Shown one piece after another: positions 62,350-64,000 of a stretch of 64,000 nt of DNA (positions within the stretch are counted from its first letter, which is position 1; every line of letters starts with the position of its first letter). A program made the position numbers and the translations under genes. Origin of the DNA: Polytrichum commune (lineage: Eukaryota; Streptophyta; Polytrichopsida; Polytrichales; Polytrichaceae); NCBI GenBank assembly GCA_950295325.1, contig OX485803.1, positions 16,244,001-16,308,000 of the forward strand. Direction: 5' to 3'. The notes beneath the pieces were generated by a model that ran no database searches, was not told where the DNA came from, and saw nothing but the letters and a program-made list of their open reading frames with translations.

Positions 62350-62640
62350 CAAAAGGTCAAGGTCTTAAGGTATGTGGGTCTAATGTGGTCACTCTTCTAA
62401 ACGGATACTTAATTTTAAGTGGTATTTCGCATGACTTGGAGTTAAGAATGGACACCACAAAGACCCCTGTCATGACGAGATTGGACTATTTGCTCAAGCT
62501 ATAGGCACCATTCTAGGTTCAATTGTTAACACAATTTGGAGGGCCTATGTGATCACTGAAACAAGAAAGAGAATCTTCACAATGCCCTTTTATAACTTTT
62601 GCATCGAAATTGCAATTTTGAAAGTTGAAATGGAAATCTT
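62350..62640 (-). repeat. Poly-C dispersed repeat copy, reverse orientation
   Basis: In reverse complement: GTGAAGATTCTCTTTC, GTGATCACATAGGCCCTCC (the C-tract position), GAACCTAGAATGGTGCC, TAGTCCAATCTCGTC, GTGTCCATTCTTAAC and CATACCTTAAG. A direct duplicate with weaker match lies at 63720-64000 and runs off the window. Confidence 0.7.
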
Positions 62641-63283
62641 CATGGATTGAAATGCTAACTGGATGAGACAATCCTTGAGCTGACCCAACTGGCAAACTTG
62701 TCTATGGACTTGGAAGTGCTCACATTAAGGTCCCATACCATGGGCATCAAAGTAGACGAGGGAATGGAAATCCCTCTTCAGACCTGCGTCGGATGACAGC
62801 TATTTGATATTGAACCAAATTGTTAGAGAGTTGCATGAGATATTGGTGTTACAAGGCGGTGTCGCTTGATTGACATCCATTTCAGCAACATCAAATTTGA
62901 TTAGTCTATGAGAACTGAAACGTAGTAGAACTTGCTCATTACTAAGGTTATCTAGCTGTTAGTCACTCAAAACTTGTCTCTACCTTCTAGGAATTATATT
63001 TCTCTATGTGCATGAAGTGCCAGAGTGTTCCCAAAGTATTTCTGCTTCCTACTGTCATTGGAAACCTGATTATCTGAATTTTTTATAACGGAGTAGGAAT
63101 CACCTACTTGTCAGGTCAGCACGAGTATTCTAAAATTGCCTTCAAATTATCCAGATGAGAGACTTGCAGAAATGCTAGTTATGACTACACTTGTATATGT
63201 CCATGAAGCGGACTGTAACTTAGTAGAATTTGGGCTCAAGAATTGAACTCTTGGACTCTGCAAGATAAAATGTCTGTTGGCTA

Positions 63284-63494
63284 CACTTAACTGTCTAATT
63301 AGTGTGGGTTACTATTCGGAGGTATGTGTGGCTATAATGTTTTACTGACATTATTGTTTTTTTACCAACTAAGTTATATCATATTCTTTGGCGTGCATAC
63401 GGACTACTTATGTTAGTTGGGTAAAAAATGATTCTCTCAGTATAAGTAATGCGTAACTCCAAATGGTGACCCACGCTCATTAGACTATTTAGTG
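63284..63494. mobile_element. Second copy of the 46651 MITE
   Basis: It starts CACTTAACTGTCTAATTAGT and ends near GACTATTTAGTG. The interior shares TTTTACCAACTAAGTTATAT and GTAACTCCAAATGG with the first copy. The right-hand TA has mutated to TG. Confidence 0.82.
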
Positions 63495-63719
63495 TGCAAC
63501 TATGTTGTTCCAACTCTAATTTTGCCTTAGTAGCAATCTGATACCAATCATATGATTTAGAGTGGCCCACAATATTCAACATTAACCCACACTAGTAGGC
63601 GGTAACTAGATAGGGAGGCAACAAGTCATGAAGACCACTCCATTTAACATGGTACACCAAATTTAATGCCACACTATATCAAATGTTTAGTTTAGTGTTA
63701 AAAGTGGTTGTATAATTTG

Positions 63720-64000
63720 GATTGATCATGTAAGGTATGTGAGCTTTATGTATTCACTCTTCTTAATCATATGTCTTTATTTGAGTGAGTGGTATATGGC
63801 AAGGCCTGTAGTCAACGATGGACACTGAAAAGGCATGTGATATGATGAAACTGAAGTATGCGCTCAAAATCTATGCACCATTTTAAGTTCCACAACGTAT
63901 GCGATTGGGAGATCCTATGTGATCATTCAAAGAGTAGAGAATCTTCATGTTGGTCATGCACAACTTTTGCATCTCTGCTTCGATTTTGAAATTTGAATGG
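63720..64000 (-). repeat. Diverged poly-C dispersed repeat, cut by the window end
   Basis: Direct repeat of 62350-62640. Shared text includes GTAAGGTATGTG..., ATGGACAC, CACCATT(T/C)TA(A/G)GTTC, CCTATGTGATCA, GAGAATCTTCA and ACTTTTGCATC. It is the most diverged copy seen. Confidence 0.55.

Larger units (their letters stand above)
60862..64000. other. 3' flank of the SKP1-like gene and repeats
   Basis: The first part is presumably 3' UTR, including an (AAAG)n tract near 60887-60905. No further gene is supported. Repeats at 62350-62640, 63284-63494 and 63720-64000 are listed separately. Confidence 0.5.

Noticed and set aside
1-64000. CRISPR arrays, bacterial operons, riboswitches
   Set aside because: The window is plant nuclear DNA. 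Its tandem arrays have no unique spacers of constant length and are ordinary tandem duplications.

Overview
This is nuclear DNA of a land plant. Five spliced or single-exon genes of clear plant type (KIN-8A kinesin, PUX8/SAY1-type UBX protein, ASK20/21-type SKP1-like protein, a Vps62-family protein, and a plant-only protein of unknown function) lie in about 64 kb. They are separated by long AT-rich stretches full of relic transposons and short inverted-repeat elements. Introns are GT-AG and the low gene density fits a medium to large genome. The proteins are clear but distant relatives of the angiosperm ones, which suggests a non-flowering plant such as a bryophyte or lycophyte. I cannot name the species.

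Layout. 1-4991: intergenic, with a GC-rich island at about 3830-4030 that is probably the promoter side of the next gene. 4992-11302 (+): KIN-8A kinesin, 10 coding exons, 854 aa. 11303-16463: intergenic, MITE fragments, then a strongly folding leader. 16464-17297 (+): single-exon plant protein of unknown function, followed at 17385-17840 by a decayed copy of the KIN-8A 3' end. 18672-21945 (-): Vps62-family gene with an inserted three-unit repeat. 22490-24440: tandem array of a ~270-bp unit. 24440-34936: repeat-rich, with a dead pogo/Tigger-type transposase. 34937-41367 (+): PUX8-like gene, 11 exons, 676 aa. 42349-43003 (-): a short two-exon PUX8 paralogue that points back at the full gene, with a second copy of its first exon at 43176-43277. 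43278-59250: gene-free and MITE-rich. 59251-60861 (+): ASK21-like SKP1 relative. 60862-64000: repeats.

The genes do not form a pathway. PUX8 (adaptor between ubiquitin and the CDC48 ATPase) and the SKP1-like protein both touch ubiquitin biology, but nothing here shows a functional link.

The most unusual theme is repeated short-range tandem duplication. It affects introns (KIN-8A introns 1 and 2, PUX8 intron 1), coding sequence (Vps62 insert), an exon (PUX8 paralogue) and intergenic DNA (22.5-24.4 kb). The best candidate for something undescribed is the compact PUX8 paralogue. It keeps the UBA-like start and an intron of the same phase but stops before the ubiquitin-interacting motifs and the UBX domain. 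I see no evidence of a wholly new multi-gene system.
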